From assembly GCA_031549605.1 (NCBI GenBank), contig JAVBPM010000004.1, forward strand, positions 1 through 17,933: a stretch of 17,933 nucleotides of DNA, in the 5' to 3' direction. This DNA comes from WRAI01 sp031549605 (GTDB lineage: Bacteria > Bacillota > Clostridia > Oscillospirales > UBA929). The translations under genes and the position numbers were made by a program. Of the stretch, positions 6,796 through 14,022 are shown piece by piece; position 1 is the first letter of the stretch; each line of letters begins with the position of its first letter. The notes under the pieces are model-generated. The model saw only the letters and a list, made by a program, of their open reading frames with translations. It had not been told where the DNA came from and did not search any database.

Positions 6796-8940
6796 ATGAT
6801 TTCAATCACGCGGCAGCCCGTTCTCTATGACGGAAAAAGCGCGCAGGTCACCGACAGCGCACAGCAAGCGTTGCGCGCCAATACGATGGCCTACGGCATT
6901 TTGCAAGCACACAACACCGTGTCCGATGCCAGTCAAATGCGTCTGCGTTTTGACGCCATGGCGTCGCACGACATCACCTATGTCGGCATTATTCAAACGG
7001 CGCGCGCCAGCGGGCTGGAGGCTTTTCCGCTGCCCTATGTGCTGACCAACTGCCACAACAGCCTGTGTGCTGTCGGTGGCACCATCAACGAGGACGACCA
7101 CGTCTTTGGCCTGTCGGCGGCACGTCGCTACGGCGGTGAATTTGTGCCGGCGCATATGGCCGTCATTCACCAGTATATGCGCGAACGCTATGCCGGTTGC
7201 GGCAAGATGATTCTCGGCTCGGACAGCCACACGCGCTACGGCGCGTTGGGCGCGCTGTCGATTGGTGAGGGCGGGCCCGAGCTGGTCAAGCAGCTGCTGA
7301 ACAAAACCTACGACATTGCGCCGCCACGCGTGATTGGCGTGCAGCTGACCGGCGCGCCGCGACCCGGTGTCGGGCCGCAGGATGTGGCGCTGGCGCTTAT
7401 TGCCGCCGTCTTCCCCGACGGGCTGGTGAAAAACGCCGTGCTGGAATTTATCGGCGACGGCATTCAGGCGCTGAGCATCGACTTCCGCAATGGCATTGAC
7501 GTCATGACGACCGAGACAACCTGCCTGTCCAGCATTTGGCAGACCGATGAAAAGGTGCACGCCTGGCTGGCCATGCACGGCCGCGAAAACGACTACAAGG
7601 CGCTGAAACCAACAACGCCCTGTTATTACGACGACTTTATATCCGTTTCGTTATCAGATATCAAGCCCATGATTGCGCTGCCCTTCCACCCCTCGCTGGC
7701 GCTGTCCATCGAGGATTTCCACCGCGATGCCAAGGCGCATCTGCACGAGGTGGCCAAGCGGGCGCAGGCGCTGTGGGCGCTGGACGGCACGCCCGACCTC
7801 AGCGGCAAGCTGGAGCAGGGTCGTCTGCGCGTTGACCAGGCCTTTATCGGCGGTTGCAGTGGCGGTCTGCCCGCCAACATTATGGCCGCGGCCGAGATAC
7901 TCAAGGAGAGCGGCATTGGCGACGGTGCCTTTGGCTTGAGCATCTACCCCGCCAGTGTGCCGATGCAGACGGCGCTGTCGGCGCAGCTGAATACACTGGC
8001 AGCCGCTGGTGCGACCATTCGCTCGGCCTTCTGCGGCCCCTGCTTTGGCGCCGGTGATGTGCCGTTTAACGGCGGCTTCTCCATACGACACGCCACGCGC
8101 AATTTCCCCAACCGCGAGGGCAGCAAGCCCAATGAGCACCAGAGCGCCTACGTCGCGCTGATGGACGCCCGCTCGATTGCCGCTACGGCGCGCAACGGCG
8201 GCCTGCTGACCGCCGCCGATACCCTGCCCCATCCGCCCGTCGAGGACAGCGGCGACGGCTATCGTTACGACGACCGCGCCTACAAGTCGCGTGTCTATTT
8301 CGGGGTCGGCAAGCCCCAGCCCACCACGCCGCTGCAGTTTGGTCCCAACATCGCCGACTGGCCGGCGCAGCCGCCGCTGCCCGAGAGGCTGACGCTGACC
8401 GTGGCGTCGGCGCTCTACGACGACGTAACCACCACCGATGAGTTGATTCCCAGCGGCGAGACGTCGTCCTACCGCTCCAATCCGCTGCGGCTGGCCGAGT
8501 TTGCGCTGTCGCGCAAGGACCCGCAGTATGTCGCGCGCGCCAAGGCGGCGCAGGCGACCGGCGGCAGCGTCATCGTCGCGCTCAAGCCGGGCGACGGCAG
8601 TGCCCGCGAACAGGCGGCCAGCTGCCAGCGCGTGCTGGGCGGTGTGGCCAACATCGCCGTTGAATACGCCACCAAGCGATATCGCAGCAATGTCATCAAC
8701 TGGGGCATGCTGCCCTTTATCTGCGCCGATTTGAAAGCGCTGAGCATCCAGCCGGATGAGGTTGTTACGCTCGACGGCGTGCGCTCGGGGTTGGAGCAAG
8801 GGCAGCGCGAGTTTACCGCGCAGCTCAAGCGACTCGACGGCACAACCGTAGACATTACGCTGTCGTTGCCCGGGCTGACCGACGACGAGCTCAAGGTGCT
8901 GCTGGCCGGCTGTTTAATCAACAGCTATCGGCAGGCATGA
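6796..8940 (+). CDS. Aconitase-superfamily hydratase (YbhJ-like)
   Basis: A 714-residue cytoplasmic enzyme of the aconitase/isopropylmalate isomerase superfamily, which dehydrates and rehydrates hydroxy acids at a [4Fe-4S] cluster. The three cluster cysteines are visible: GGCSGG and CGPC, in the usual order. SDSHTRYGALGAL stands for the DSHT substrate loop, RNFPNREGSK for the RNF-x-x-R-x-G phosphate/carboxylate loop, and TDELIPSG with RSNVINWGMLPF mark the C-terminal swivelling domain. These differ from true aconitase (GSCTN, SNRNFxGR) and agree with the uncharacterised YbhJ hydratase branch, so the substrate is unknown. The ribosome site is weak (AGCAGG). The stop codon overlaps the start of the first CHR transporter by 4 bp (ATGA), indicating translational coupling. 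Confidence 0.87.
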   Translation: MISITRQPVLYDGKSAQVTDSAQQALRANTMAYGILQAHNTVSDASQMRLRFDAMASHDITYVGIIQTARASGLEAFPLPYVLTNCHNSLCAVGGTINEDDHVFGLSAARRYGGEFVPAHMAVIHQYMRERYAGCGKMILGSDSHTRYGALGALSIGEGGPELVKQLLNKTYDIAPPRVIGVQLTGAPRPGVGPQDVALALIAAVFPDGLVKNAVLEFIGDGIQALSIDFRNGIDVMTTETTCLSSIWQTDEKVHAWLAMHGRENDYKALKPTTPCYYDDFISVSLSDIKPMIALPFHPSLALSIEDFHRDAKAHLHEVAKRAQALWALDGTPDLSGKLEQGRLRVDQAFIGGCSGGLPANIMAAAEILKESGIGDGAFGLSIYPASVPMQTALSAQLNTLAAAGATIRSAFCGPCFGAGDVPFNGGFSIRHATRNFPNREGSKPNEHQSAYVALMDARSIAATARNGGLLTAADTLPHPPVEDSGDGYRYDDRAYKSRVYFGVGKPQPTTPLQFGPNIADWPAQPPLPERLTLTVASALYDDVTTTDELIPSGETSSYRSNPLRLAEFALSRKDPQYVARAKAAQATGGSVIVALKPGDGSAREQAASCQRVLGGVANIAVEYATKRYRSNVINWGMLPFICADLKALSIQPDEVVTLDGVRSGLEQGQREFTAQLKRLDGTTVDITLSLPGLTDDELKVLLAGCLINSYRQA

Positions 8941-9527
8941 ACCAAGTTCGACACAAAAAAGAAAAAGCCGACAGCAAATTGCTGTTGCGGCTTTTTCTCG
9001 TTATGATGAAAATCGGCGCGTTGACCTTTGGCGGCGGATTGGCCATGCTGGCGCAGATGCAGCACGAGCTGGTCGACCGCCAGCATTGGGTGGAAAAGGA
9101 CGAATTGATTGACCTCTTTGCGCTGTCGCAGTCGATGCCGGGCGTCATTGCCGTCAACTCGGCCTATGCCGTTGGCTACAAGGTCGCTGGTGTGTCCGGG
9201 GCGCTGGTGGCGGCGCTGGGCGCAATCCTGCCCTCGTTTTTGGTGCTGGTGGTGGTCACGTTGTTGTATGAGCAGTTTATCACCAACAGCGTGATTGCCG
9301 GCGCCATGCGCGGCATCCGCTGCGCGGTGACGGCGCTGCTGCTGTCGACGGTGTGCAAGCTGCGAGCCACCTCGGCTGTCAATGTTTTTGGCTGGGTGCT
9401 GTGCGTTGCGGCGACGGCATTGGCGCTGCTGACCAATGTCAACGTCATCTATCTCATCTTGGGCGGCGCGTTGCTGGGCTTGCTGCGCTACGCCGTGCTG
9501 GCGCGGCGGTCGGGGGGTGATGCCTGA
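8937..9527 (+). CDS. chrA: Chromate transporter family, first half-size subunit
   Basis: A 196-residue membrane protein of the CHR family in its short, single-domain form. Two such chains, encoded in tandem, are thought to make one transporter. It shows the family's N-terminal signature MKIGALTFGGGLAMLAQMQ and then SQSMPGVIAVNSA, where the usual PGP triplet is PGV. The start overlaps the hydratase stop (ATGA). Starting instead at ATG 9003 would remove the amphipathic lead-in and leave no ribosome site. A terminator-like hairpin lies inside codons 9-21. Family members export chromate or transport other oxyanions, and many are annotated by similarity only, so the true substrate here is open. 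Confidence 0.9.
   Translation: MNQVRHKKEKADSKLLLRLFLVMMKIGALTFGGGLAMLAQMQHELVDRQHWVEKDELIDLFALSQSMPGVIAVNSAYAVGYKVAGVSGALVAALGAILPSFLVLVVVTLLYEQFITNSVIAGAMRGIRCAVTALLLSTVCKLRATSAVNVFGWVLCVAATALALLTNVNVIYLILGGALLGLLRYAVLARRSGGDA
8961..8998 (+). terminator. Terminator-like hairpin inside the start of the first CHR gene
   Basis: Ten base pairs (8961-8970 with 8988-8997) stack on five more (8971-8975 with 8981-8985) across a 2-nt bulge, closed by a 5-nt loop. The 3' arm contains CTTTTTCT, so A-tract, GC core and T-run have the order of an intrinsic terminator. It lies 21 bp past the hydratase stop, where that gene's terminator would be expected, but inside the next reading frame. It may act as an attenuator. 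Confidence 0.6.
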
Positions 9528-10096
9528 TGGAGCTGCTGACGCTGTTTTGGCTGATGCTGAAGATTGGCGCCTTCACCTTTGGCGGAGGCATGGCGATGGT
9601 GCCGTTGATTCAGGATAGTTTGGTCAACGCCGGCCTAATGACCGTTTCGCAGGCGTCGGACATTTTTGCCATCAGCAACATCACGCCCGGCCCGTTTGCC
9701 GTCAACGCGGCGACCTTCGTCGGCATGAACCTGTACGGTGTACCGGGTGCGCTTGTGGCTACGGTGGGCATTGTGTTGCCGTCGGTGTTAATGATGGCGG
9801 TCGTGACGCTCTTTTTTGCCAGAATTCATAAGCACCCGCTGACACAGGCGGCGCTGGTCGGCGTGCGCGCCGTGGTGCTGGGCTTAATCGCCTCGGCGGT
9901 CTGGGTAATCGGCAAGGACGCGGTGTTTAACGTCGGACGCGGTGTTTTAGGCAATATGTCGATGCTGGACACGCGCTTTAACATTGTCGCGCTGGCGTTG
10001 GTGCTGCTACTGTTTTGGCTGATGCAACGCAAGAAGGTCAGTGCTGTGGCGTGCATCGTGGGATCGGGATTGTTTGGCGCGCTGTTCTTGCGATAA
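9527..10096 (+). CDS. chrA: Chromate transporter family, second half-size subunit
   Basis: A 189-residue partner of the preceding gene, joined to it by a 1-bp TGATG overlap. It has the same architecture, with MLKIGAFTFGGGMAMVPLIQ at the N-terminus and the canonical SNITPGPFAVNAATFVG motif. Hydrophobic segments fill the remainder up to GLFGALFLR. The pair fits the known two-gene short-chain CHR arrangement in which the two chains insert with opposite topology. It is the last gene of the hydratase operon, since a strong terminator begins 2 bp after its stop codon. Confidence 0.92.
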   Translation: MELLTLFWLMLKIGAFTFGGGMAMVPLIQDSLVNAGLMTVSQASDIFAISNITPGPFAVNAATFVGMNLYGVPGALVATVGIVLPSVLMMAVVTLFFARIHKHPLTQAALVGVRAVVLGLIASAVWVIGKDAVFNVGRGVLGNMSMLDTRFNIVALALVLLLFWLMQRKKVSAVACIVGSGLFGALFLR

Positions 10097-10097
10097 T

Positions 10098-10130
10098 AAA
10101 AGGTCTGTACCCATGGTACAGACCTTTTTA
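10098..10130. terminator. Bidirectional terminator between the CHR operon and the GT-C-like gene
   Basis: A perfect 11-bp stem (10101-10111 with 10115-10125) is flanked by AAAA on the left and TTTTT on the right. It therefore works in both directions, and the minus-strand stop codon abuts it (10128-10130). Confidence 0.9.
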
Positions 10131-11369
10131 TCGCAATACGTTGTGGAGGAAGGGTACCAACTGAATTAGCCCGACGGCGTTGACGACCACCATGCCGACG
10201 GTGAAAGCTGCCAGCGCGCCCGTTTTGAGGCGGCGTACCTTGGCGCTGTCGTCGGCTGGCAAAAAGAGTGCCGCCACAAGGAGCAGCTGGGCAAACAGGT
10301 GGTGCAGCGCAAAGAGGTTGCCCTCCAAAATGCCAAAGCCGCGCAGGATGTGGAGCACGAGGTTGTAGGCCAGCAGCAACAGCGGCACCCAAACGCGCCG
10401 GTCACGCCAGCAGCGCAGCGCCCACAGCTGCAAGCTGCCCCACAGCGCAATCAGTGCCGTGACAAGCAGGCTGCCCGACGGCAGGAAGCTGATGCTGGTG
10501 CCCGGCAGGTTGCCGTAGGGCGTGGTCAGCGCCGTGTCGATGTAGAGTGTGGCGCTGCCAAAGATAAAGTAATAGGCGCGGCGCAGCAGGCCGAGCGGGC
10601 CGAAGTGCCGCACAAAGGCCTCGCTGGAGGCCGTGCCCCACAGCTCTTTGAAAAAAGTGTCGCGCACCGGCGATAGGGTAATCAGCAATAGGAGCAGGCC
10701 GCCGGCCGATAGGGCGGCCAGCACTTTCTTGCGCCAATCACCGCGGGTGAGAAAGAGGAGCATGAGGCCCCACATCAGCAGATTGGTCACGGTAAAACCG
10801 CCGCACAGCACGCCAAAGAGGACAGCAAGACCCCAGTCCTTGCGGTAAATGTGATAGAACGACGCCAGCAGGAACGCCGAGGCGTAAATATAGGTCTCAC
10901 ACAGCAAGGTGAAAATCAGCGTGGCAAAGCTGAAGCAGTAAATGGTGAGCAGCAGATAGCGTACCGGCCGTGAGACGCAGAAAATGCGGCACAGGATACG
11001 GTAGAGGTAGAAAAGCGACAGCAGCATAACGGCAATTTGGAGACAGACGACGGCAAAATAGAGGTTGGTTGCGCTGACGCTACCGAAGCAGAAATGCAGC
11101 ACGCCGTACACCAGCTGGCCCAACAGTGCGTAGAGTGGGTGCTTGGCCACGCTGCCGGCGCGGCTGATGGTGTCACCCGAGAAAAGGTTGGGCAGATAGA
11201 AGTAGTCGTCCATGCCGAACAAATCGCAAATGCCGGTACGGCCGGCCGCGTCGTAGACGTTGGTGCCCAGCCGCAGCCACAGCGCGGCGAGAAAGTAAAA
11301 GGCGGCTGTGCCGAGGAAAAAGAGTATGATGGCGCGGTGCTGCCTTACCCAGCGCACGGCATGTTTCAT
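10128..11369 (-). CDS. Polytopic membrane protein, GT-C glycosyltransferase-like
   Basis: A 413-residue protein with about ten hydrophobic segments. The start ATG is chosen for AAAGGAGG 9 bp upstream; a longer frame would begin inside the promoter. The first large outer loop after the first membrane helix holds an acidic pair and a basic patch (GMDDYFYLPNLF, then AGSVAKHPLYALLGQ). This is the layout of GT-C enzymes that transfer sugars from polyprenyl carriers, and of DUF6080-like relatives. The rest is TM segments with aromatic loops and ends VPFLHNVLR. The GT-C link is from motif layout only, and no donor or acceptor can be named. It is a single-gene unit: its promoter lies in the T-run of the upstream gene's terminator. 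Confidence 0.78.
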   Translation of the reverse strand: MKHAVRWVRQHRAIILFFLGTAAFYFLAALWLRLGTNVYDAAGRTGICDLFGMDDYFYLPNLFSGDTISRAGSVAKHPLYALLGQLVYGVLHFCFGSVSATNLYFAVVCLQIAVMLLSLFYLYRILCRIFCVSRPVRYLLLTIYCFSFATLIFTLLCETYIYASAFLLASFYHIYRKDWGLAVLFGVLCGGFTVTNLLMWGLMLLFLTRGDWRKKVLAALSAGGLLLLLITLSPVRDTFFKELWGTASSEAFVRHFGPLGLLRRAYYFIFGSATLYIDTALTTPYGNLPGTSISFLPSGSLLVTALIALWGSLQLWALRCWRDRRVWVPLLLLAYNLVLHILRGFGILEGNLFALHHLFAQLLLVAALFLPADDSAKVRRLKTGALAAFTVGMVVVNAVGLIQLVPFLHNVLR

Positions 11370-11405
11370 CAGGTGGCCCTCCTTTCGCCTCGGGTTGCTG
11401 TCGGC

Positions 11406-11435
11406 ATTATAGCAGTTTGTAGTGGCAAAAAGCAA
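11406..11435 (-). promoter_or_regulatory. Promoter of the GT-C-like gene, nested in the preceding terminator
   Basis: On the minus strand, -10 TATAAT (11406-11411) has an extended TGC in front, and -35 TTGCTT (11430-11435) is 18 bp upstream. The -35 box is made from the last stem bases and T-run of the purine permease terminator. Confidence 0.65.
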
Positions 11436-11459
11436 GGGCCGAGGTCAACTCGGCCCTTG
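11427..11459 (-). terminator. Terminator of the purine permease gene
   Basis: An 11-bp perfect stem (11433-11443 with 11449-11459) and 5-nt loop is followed on the minus strand by CTTTTT. It lies 17 bp past the permease stop codon. Confidence 0.9.
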
Positions 11460-11476
11460 TGCTATAGTGGGTCAGA

Positions 11477-12946
11477 TTAGATGCCCTTAATGGCAAGCAG
11501 GATAAAGTTGAGGATAAACAGGCCGGTGAAAAAATACATGATGGGGTGAATTTCCTTAGCCTTGCCCTTGATGGCGCCGACCAGCACATAGGTGATGAAG
11601 CCGAAGGCGATACCCGTTGTGATGCTGTAGGTAAACGGCATAAGAGCCATGGTCAGGAAGGCGACGACAGCAATGCTGAAATCGCCCCAGTCGATGTCAA
11701 GAATAGCGCCCATCATCAGTACGCCGACGATAATCAGCGCCGGTGCCGTGGCGACGGCGGGAATGACGCCGATGACCGAGACCAGCGGCAGGCAGAGCAG
11801 GAACATGATGGCAGTGACCATGGAGGTCATGCCGGTGCGGCCGCCTTCGGAAATACCGGCGGCGCTTTCGACGTAGGTGGTGACGTTGGAGGTGCCCAGC
11901 AGCGATCCGGCCGATGTGGCAACCATGTCGCTGAATAGCGCTTTTTCCATGCGTGAGGACATACCCTTGCCGGTTTCCAAGGACTGGCTGTCTTCGTTGT
12001 CGAAGATGCCGGTGCGCTTGCCGGTACCGATTAGCGTGCCGATGGTGTCAAAGATGTCAGTCAGCACAAAGCCGATGATGGCCACCAGCGATAGCAGCAC
12101 CTTGCCGTCGGCAAAGAGGCCGCCGAAGTCAGGCTTGAAAGCGACATCCTTGATAGAGCCGATCTGTTCGGCGATGTGAGACGGCGAGATGGAAACGCCG
12201 CTGGTTACGTCGCCCAGCGTTGAGCCGACGGGCAGGTAGGAGAAGAAGTTGTGGGCGTCGGCGCCGCAGCCGATGGCAATCATTGAGGCGGCAGCAGTGC
12301 CGATGATACCAATGAGAATGGCGCCTTTGACGCGGCAGACCATCAGGACAATGGTCAGCACGATGCCAAACAGAGCCATCAGGACCGCCGGATTAGAGAA
12401 GTTGACCAGTGCCGGGACAATGGTTGAGTTTGCCGAGGCGGCGCCCGATGGAAATACGTCATACGTGCCGGGGTCCATGGAGAACTTCAGCAGACCGGCT
12501 TCTTTCACGCCGATGTAGGCGATAAAGAGGCCGATACCGCCGCCAATTGCGCTTTGTAGTGTTTTGGGCAACGCCTTGACCAGCGCCTTGCGCACGCCGG
12601 TGACGGTGATGATAATGCCGATGATGCCGCAGATCAATACCATCGATAGTGCCTGCTGCCAGCTAAAGCCCATGGCGCCACAGACGGTGAAGGTAAAGAA
12701 GGCGTTGAGGCCCATGCCCGGCGCCTGTGCATAAGGTACGTTGGCGACGAAGGCCATCATTAGCGTGCCGATGACGGCAGCCAAAACGGTGGCGACGAAC
12801 ACACCGTCTTTGGACATGCCCGTGATACTTAGCATGTTCGGGTTGACAAAGATGATGTACGCCATTGTGAAGAAGGTGGTCAGACCGGCAATGATCTCGG
12901 TCCGCGCGTTGGTGCCGTGCTCTTTCAGCTTAAAGAATTTCTCCAT
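11477..12946 (-). CDS. Purine permease, AzgA/PbuG type (NCS2-like nucleobase transporter)
   Basis: A 489-residue polytopic protein of the AzgA-like branch of nucleobase:cation symporters, which import hypoxanthine, guanine or adenine. Family signatures are the start FKLKEHGTNARTEIIAGLTTFF-type stretch, AYIIFVNP, and PYAQAPGMGLNAFFTFTVC. Further on are SAIGGGIGLFIAYIG and the DIFDTIGTLIGTG helix near the middle. GTSNVTTYVESAAGISEGGRTG, part of the substrate-binding TM10 region, comes next. Length is normal. GGGGGA sits 6 bp before the ATG. The leader from its promoter is only about 38 nt, so no purine riboswitch fits. The precise purine cannot be told from sequence by eye. Its neighbour across tRNA-Ser is a phosphoribosyltransferase, consistent with purine salvage. 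Confidence 0.93.
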   Translation of the reverse strand: MEKFFKLKEHGTNARTEIIAGLTTFFTMAYIIFVNPNMLSITGMSKDGVFVATVLAAVIGTLMMAFVANVPYAQAPGMGLNAFFTFTVCGAMGFSWQQALSMVLICGIIGIIITVTGVRKALVKALPKTLQSAIGGGIGLFIAYIGVKEAGLLKFSMDPGTYDVFPSGAASANSTIVPALVNFSNPAVLMALFGIVLTIVLMVCRVKGAILIGIIGTAAASMIAIGCGADAHNFFSYLPVGSTLGDVTSGVSISPSHIAEQIGSIKDVAFKPDFGGLFADGKVLLSLVAIIGFVLTDIFDTIGTLIGTGKRTGIFDNEDSQSLETGKGMSSRMEKALFSDMVATSAGSLLGTSNVTTYVESAAGISEGGRTGMTSMVTAIMFLLCLPLVSVIGVIPAVATAPALIIVGVLMMGAILDIDWGDFSIAVVAFLTMALMPFTYSITTGIAFGFITYVLVGAIKGKAKEIHPIMYFFTGLFILNFILLAIKGI

Positions 12947-12990
12947 TGCTATCCCCCATTTGTCTGATTTTGCCAGAAAAAACTAAATCG

Positions 12991-13019
12991 AGTATAGTAA
13001 AAAACGGTGATAAAAGCAA
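12991..13019 (-). promoter_or_regulatory. Promoter of the purine permease gene
   Basis: On the minus strand, -35 TTGCTT (13014-13019) and -10 TATACT (12991-12996) are 17 bp apart. It lies about 45 bp upstream of the ATG. Confidence 0.75.
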
Positions 13020-13076
13020 TACTTTTGCTTGAAATGCCACTACTGAAAGTATTAACAATTTATTACATTGTGATAC
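13014..13076. repeat. Inverted repeats over and upstream of the purine permease -35 box
   Basis: AAGCAA (13014-13019) and TTGCTT (13025-13030) form an inverted repeat whose one arm is the -35 box. AATACTTT (13018-13025) and AAAGTATT (13046-13053) form a second. GTAT-ACAAT and its near mirror ATTGTGATAC (13049-13076) form a third. The stretch is AT-rich and non-coding. It may be an operator region, but this is inferred from symmetry alone. Confidence 0.35.
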
Positions 13077-13112
13077 CGAGCGAAAAAATGGACGAAATGC
13101 GTATCCTTGGGC

Positions 13113-13152
13113 AAAAAAGAAACAGAAAGCCCAAGATACAAGGGCTTCCTGT
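13113..13152 (-). terminator. Terminator of tRNA-Ser
   Basis: An 11-bp stem with one G-T pair (13122-13132 with 13142-13152) and a 9-nt loop is followed on the minus strand by TTCTTTTTTG. It lies 21 bp past the tRNA 3' end. Confidence 0.9.
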
Positions 13153-13172
13153 TGTGCCAGTCGGCGCTGGCG

Positions 13173-13263
<91 letters not shown>

Positions 13264-13282
13264 ACGTTGCAGCGCAAAAAGT

Positions 13283-13311
13283 ATTATATGCACAACGGGC
13301 GGCGCTGTCAA
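13283..13311 (-). promoter_or_regulatory. Full-consensus promoter of tRNA-Ser
   Basis: On the minus strand, TTGACA (13306-13311) and TATAAT (13283-13288) are both perfect and 17 bp apart. The -10 ends 19 bp before the mature tRNA. Confidence 0.92.
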
Positions 13312-13335
13312 CTAAAAATCGTCCTGCCTTGCCAC

Positions 13336-13364
13336 TTGACGGAAAAAGCCGGTGGGCATACAAT
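13336..13364 (+). promoter_or_regulatory. Promoter of the phosphoribosyltransferase gene
   Basis: -35 TTGACG (13336-13341) and -10 TACAAT (13359-13364) are 17 bp apart. It is divergent from the tRNA-Ser promoter 25 bp away, and leaves a leader of about 50 nt. Confidence 0.78.
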
Positions 13365-13420
13365 ACAAATTCAGTCAATGCGTACGCAATATCGTGCGCG
13401 TTTCAAAGGAGATTATCTGC

Positions 13421-13981
13421 ATGAATACAACCTATCCCATGACTATTGCCGGCGTGCGGCGCGATTTGGCGGTGTGCAAAATTGCCGAGGATTTGGCGAT
13501 TGGCGCCTTTGTGCTGTTTGGTGACGTTGAGATGACGGTTAAGTCGGCCGAAGCGTTGCTCCAGATTGCGCCGCCGCATGACATTATTATTACCGCCGAG
13601 GCCAAGGGCATTCCGCTGGTGCATGAAATGGCGCGTCAGAGCTGTCAAAACAGCTATATTGTCGCGCGCAAGGTGGAAAAGCTGTACATGAGTCAGGTGT
13701 TCAGTGTTGAGCTGCAGTCGATTACCACCAAAAAGAAGCAGACGCTTTTTATCGACAGCGCCGAAGCTGATAAAATGAAGGGCAAGCGTATCCTGATTGT
13801 CGACGATGTTATCAGCACCGGAGAGTCGCTGCGCGCTGTGGAAAAGCTGGTTAAGGCTGCCGGCGGCGAGATTGCCGGTCGTATGGCCGTGCTGGCCGAG
13901 GGTGACGCCAAATACCGCGACGACATTCTATACCTCGAGCAGTTGCCGCTGCTGAATGCCGATGGCACGCCCAAGCAATAA
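13421..13981 (+). CDS. PRPP-dependent phosphoribosyltransferase, adenine PRT-like
   Basis: A 186-residue cytosolic enzyme of the type I PRT fold. The ATG at 13421 has AAAGGAG 9 bp upstream; an earlier in-frame ATG would lie upstream of the -10 box. The PRPP-binding loop ILIVDDVISTGESL (about 124-137) holds the adjacent acidic pair Asp128-Asp129 and the TGES turn. Earlier, ITAEAKGIPLVHEMA matches the APT 'E-x-x-G-x-x' loop, and YIVARK the basic strand after it. Such enzymes join a free purine base to PRPP to give the nucleotide. The base-specificity hood is not decidable here, so adenine is only the best guess, with a xanthine/guanine or regulatory PRT as the alternative. Its position beside a purine permease supports a salvage role. 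Confidence 0.88.
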   Translation: MNTTYPMTIAGVRRDLAVCKIAEDLAIGAFVLFGDVEMTVKSAEALLQIAPPHDIIITAEAKGIPLVHEMARQSCQNSYIVARKVEKLYMSQVFSVELQSITTKKKQTLFIDSAEADKMKGKRILIVDDVISTGESLRAVEKLVKAAGGEIAGRMAVLAEGDAKYRDDILYLEQLPLLNADGTPKQ

Positions 13982-13985
13982 AACG

Positions 13986-14022
13986 ACAAAAAAACCGGCA
14001 CCTGTTTTCACAGGAGCCGGTT
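13986..14022 (-). terminator. First hairpin copy, probable terminator for leftward transcripts
   Basis: Seven plus five base pairs around an A-A mismatch (13993-13999 with 14016-14022; 14001-14005 with 14010-14014), with loop TTTC. The run of A at 13988-13994 is a T-run only on the minus strand, so as built it would stop leftward transcription, although the gene immediately left of it (the phosphoribosyltransferase) runs rightward. Confidence 0.6.

Noticed and set aside
7654..8799. Long open frame on the minus strand inside the hydratase gene
   Set aside because: It is an antisense shadow caused by GC-rich codons. The translation is Arg/Gln/Gly-rich without family features, and the plus-strand hydratase is unambiguous.
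12947..13110. Purine riboswitch upstream of the AzgA-type permease
   Set aside because: The promoter lies about 45 bp from the ATG and none of the conserved purine-aptamer loop sequences are seen.
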